From an uncultured Bacteroidales bacterium (GTDB lineage Bacteria > Bacteroidota > Bacteroidia > Bacteroidales > Muribaculaceae), in NCBI GenBank assembly GCA_947176515.1, contig CAMWQZ010000071.1, forward strand, positions 1 to 6,389: a stretch of 6,389 nt of DNA, in the 5' to 3' direction. The first letter of the stretch is position 1; every line of letters starts with the position of its first letter. The notes beneath the pieces were generated by a model, which had not been told where the DNA came from, did not search any database, and saw only the letters and a list, made by a program, of their open reading frames with translations. The position numbers and the translations under genes were made by a program. Of the stretch, positions 6,385 to 6,389 are shown piece by piece.

Positions 6385-6389
6385 ATACC

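Noticed and set aside
1..6389. CRISPR array, rRNA or tRNA genes
   Set aside because: No regularly spaced repeats and no tRNA- or rRNA-like sequence were visible. Coding sequence fills nearly all of the window, and gaps are under 70 bases.

Overview
The window looks like chromosomal DNA from a Bacteroidales-type bacterium. Three things suggest this: the gene order mnmG, apt, uvrC, dtd on one strand, which I remember as a Bacteroides-like block; a promoter matching the Bacteroidetes consensus (TTTG near -33, TAnnTTTG near -7); and core genes that start without Shine-Dalgarno sequences. The core genes vary in base composition: parts of asnA and uvrC exceed 60% GC by hand count, while mnmG is nearer 42% where I counted. 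Family or genus cannot be fixed from this window.

Layout: the 3' part of asnA (ammonia-dependent asparagine synthetase) runs on the plus strand up to 824 and is cut by the left edge. Everything else is on the minus strand and reads from right to left: mnmG (6384-4507, tRNA wobble-uridine modification), a 16-bp perfect palindrome matching the ParB centromere site parS (4486-4501), apt (4439-3921, adenine salvage), a terminator-like hairpin (3861-3900), uvrC (3857-2058, nucleotide excision repair), a promoter (2023-2054), a 50-residue small protein gene (1990-1838), an unrecognised 183-residue gene (1838-1287), and dtd (1277-825, D-aminoacyl-tRNA deacylase). The asnA and dtd genes converge with their stop codons directly abutting.

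The core genes are housekeeping functions: tRNA modification, purine salvage, DNA repair and proofreading of mischarged tRNA. They are near one another but do not form one pathway. The odd part is the two-gene unit between uvrC and dtd. It has its own well-matched promoter, a strong Shine-Dalgarno sequence, overlapping (probably translationally coupled) reading frames, a second gene of about 36% GC, and a 13-bp perfect inverted repeat near the start of that gene. It looks like an accessory insertion that now probably also drives dtd. This unit is the best candidate for something undescribed, but its sequence does not reveal a function. The parS-like site is the clearest non-coding signal and suggests an origin-proximal location.
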